Made by a program: the position numbers and the translations under genes. Below the pieces are notes generated by a model. It worked only from the letters and a program-made list of their open reading frames with translations. It had not been told where the DNA came from and did no database searches. 64,000 nucleotides of DNA from Gari tellinella. Taxonomy: Eukaryota; Mollusca; Bivalvia; Cardiida; Psammobiidae. The stretch covers positions 18,499,189 to 18,563,188 of the forward strand of contig OV277869.1 in assembly GCA_922989275.2 (NCBI GenBank), in the 5' to 3' direction. How positions within the stretch are numbered: the first letter of the stretch is position 1; each line of letters begins with the position of its first letter. This document shows positions 37,701 to 40,700 of the stretch, in pieces.

Positions 37701-40700
37701 ATAAGTAATGCAGAAAACTCCTTCACAAGCTTTAAGCATTACTTTTGTCCTGCATTAAACATCCCTAAAGAAACCTCAACATCTCTTCAATAACTGGCCA
37801 CTGAACATAGATTTACTGTATATTTTCTATTTGTTTAGAACTGAACATTTGAACTTTTAAATACAGTAAAATCTTTATTAAGACCAATAAAACTAAGCCT
37901 AATTGATTGTAAAAAAAGACAGGTGACAGCTTAAAGCAAGGTGACAATAAAACAGAAAGCTCCTGAAGGACTTTTCTATTTTACTGGCATCTTGCTTTAA
38001 GCAGTCAGCTGTCATAAACATCTAATAATTAACACAATTTAGTGGTCATAAAAGAGATGTTTTACTGTATGTACTGTAGCTGATATTTGCTGTATTTTTT
38101 TGTTTTCAATTTCACATGCATATTGACTAAAAGGCTTACGGACCCATTGTATCTCAGACGTCTTAAAGTCAACTTAAAATATAGCACTGGCTTTTATCAA
38201 AAGTTCTAGCCACTGCTAACAAAATATTTGCACTAATGTTTGTCCGCACTTTTGACCCTTTTCTTCTGCAGAAATGCTAAGGACTCCTCTACCTTTTTCT
38301 TTAACCCTTTTCCCCATAGAAGTGACTTTCATCGCATTTACTTTTTTCCTCCACTGAAGAAAATAGTTCCAATTTATAGTCATAAATATGCACCATAAGA
38401 AATGTTTTCTATATCCTAACAGTTGATAGCTTATAGCTGGCTGAAAGTAAAGCAGAATGTGCCTTACAGCACATACTGCTCTACTTTCAACCTGCTTTAA
38501 CCCTTTACCCAATAACCTATTTACAAAATTAAAGACAGGTGATCACTTAAAGCAGGTTGAAAGTAAAGCAGAATGTGCCTTAAGGCACATTCTGCTTTAC
38601 TTTCAGCCTCCTTTAAGCTAAAATCTAAAGCTATATAAAATATATGTAATGGTAATTGTAAATGAGGGTATAAACTGGAACTAGTTTCTTCAGCGGAGGA
38701 ATAAATTAAATACGCTAAAACTCGCTTCTATGGGGGAAAGGGTTAAGTGGCCACTTGTCTTCAAAATTAGAAACAGATTATGGGCTAAAGGGTTAAAATA
38801 AGCACAACTAAGTTTAATGAAAGTAAATTTTATGCATGTGAAAGCTTAACCTTTTCCTCACTAAAATTTCAAATGGACAATTCCAGTTCTCAATTTAGTC
38901 TAGTCAATTTTTGACATTATAATTATGGTTGTTTTTGTCAATGTATTGCACTATGAGATAAAATTTGATAAACAGTGCAGACCCTGATCAGAGGGCTTCT
39001 TAAGGGGCCCTCTGAACTTGGTCTTCACTGTTTGCATAGGGCAAGTGTACTCTGCACATGTACTGTTCGCAAATGATGAACTAGGGTTCAAAGGGTTAAA
39101 ACAGGATGAAAGTAAAGCAGAAAGCTCCTACAGGAGCTTTCAGCTTTACTTTAATCTTGTTTTAAACTGCCACCTGCCTTAAACATTGTTGGATATCAGT
39201 GATTCACACATTTGACAATATGACAAAGGGTTAAACCTTGACCTGAAACCAGTCTAACTAGTTCAAGTATTTAAAAACAAATTTGATTTAAACCAGACAA
39301 TTATGCACCTTTGAAATGTATATCTATAGATTTAAATCCTGATAACACATAACTCCTGGTTTTCTCAATAGACATTGATCTCTTCCTCTTTTTAACGATA
39401 GGTAACATTTTTCTCAATTTCTTTAATTTAAACCTGTTGTAATTTCAAGTAATTAAATAAAAAGAATGTATGATTGGACTTAATTTTTTGTTGTCTGTTA
39501 CTAGTTTATAATAAAAGCCTGAAAAAAAGCAAAATTAGAATTCTACATAATTGATTACATGTTCAGTAAAACCTCTCTATTACATCCACTAAAACGAAGG
39601 CTAATTGATTGTATAAAAGAAAAGTGAAAGCTTAAAGCAAGGTGACAGTAAAACAGAAAGCTCATAAAAAAGCTTTCTGTTTTACTGCCACCTTGTTTTA
39701 AGCAGCCAATTAACTGTCATAAACACCAAAACAGTTACATCAATATAGTGGTCATAGTACAGAGAGGTTTACTGTATACTCTTGGTATTAACTCTTTCCT
39801 CCCTGAAACTTTAAATGGACAATTCCAGTTTCGATTTTAGTCTAGTCCATTTCTGGCATTTAAGGGTTGTTTTTGTCCATTTTTGGCCTTATGAAAACAG
39901 TGAAGACCCTGATCAGAGGGCTCCTTTTGGAGCCCTATGATCTGGATCTTCACTGTTTGCAAAGGACAAGTGTACTATTCACATGTATACTGTTTGAAAA
40001 GAACGCCTATATGCGGGACTAGGGTTCAAAGGGTTAAAAATGTGGAAGAGGGCGGAGTGGGGCTCAAAGGCACTTCTGTGGAGAAAATGGTTAAAACAAG
40101 AAACTAGACTAGATTTGTACAACATACTTAATATACTCATGAAATTTATCTACTGACTAGTCTTCAAGTCTAACAAAAAATCACCATGACATATGCCTTT
40201 GAGGCTTTTGTAACTGCCATGCAAAATTATCATCACTACTACTAGTGTAAGTATATGAATGAGAATGTTTTAAAAAGGTTTTAGGGTATTTTTTAAGCAT
40301 GAGCAATTTAGTGTAAAAGCATTTCAATAGAGAAATTCAATTCAGTTCATGGACAAGGAAGTGTTCAATCCATTTTAATGATTCCTGAACTCCTTCCCTA
40401 TATAAACATTTGGGTTCACCATATACGGTAAACCTTGAAAGTAGTAAAGTTGAGTGTAAGATATCCTGTCATTTACAGTCAAAACATGATTGTGTAAGCT
40501 GTCTTTGTTTGAAGATAAGTTTTTAAAGATATATGGCAATTGCTAAATGCAGAACAAAAGTAAAGCAGACAGCTATATCATACCTTTTTATTTGTTTAAG
40601 TCTCTTCAGACCACCATAATGCTGAGTGAATGATCTGCAATAGTTGTTATCTTACACAAAGTAGGACCAAAATTAACAAAAATTACTAAAGAAAATATGT

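Noticed and set aside
38216..38512. 98-codon minus-strand frame
   Set aside because: It covers a MITE-A and its stem; the same peptide piece (LKQVESKAECA-type) recurs wherever this stem occurs and is therefore repeat-derived.
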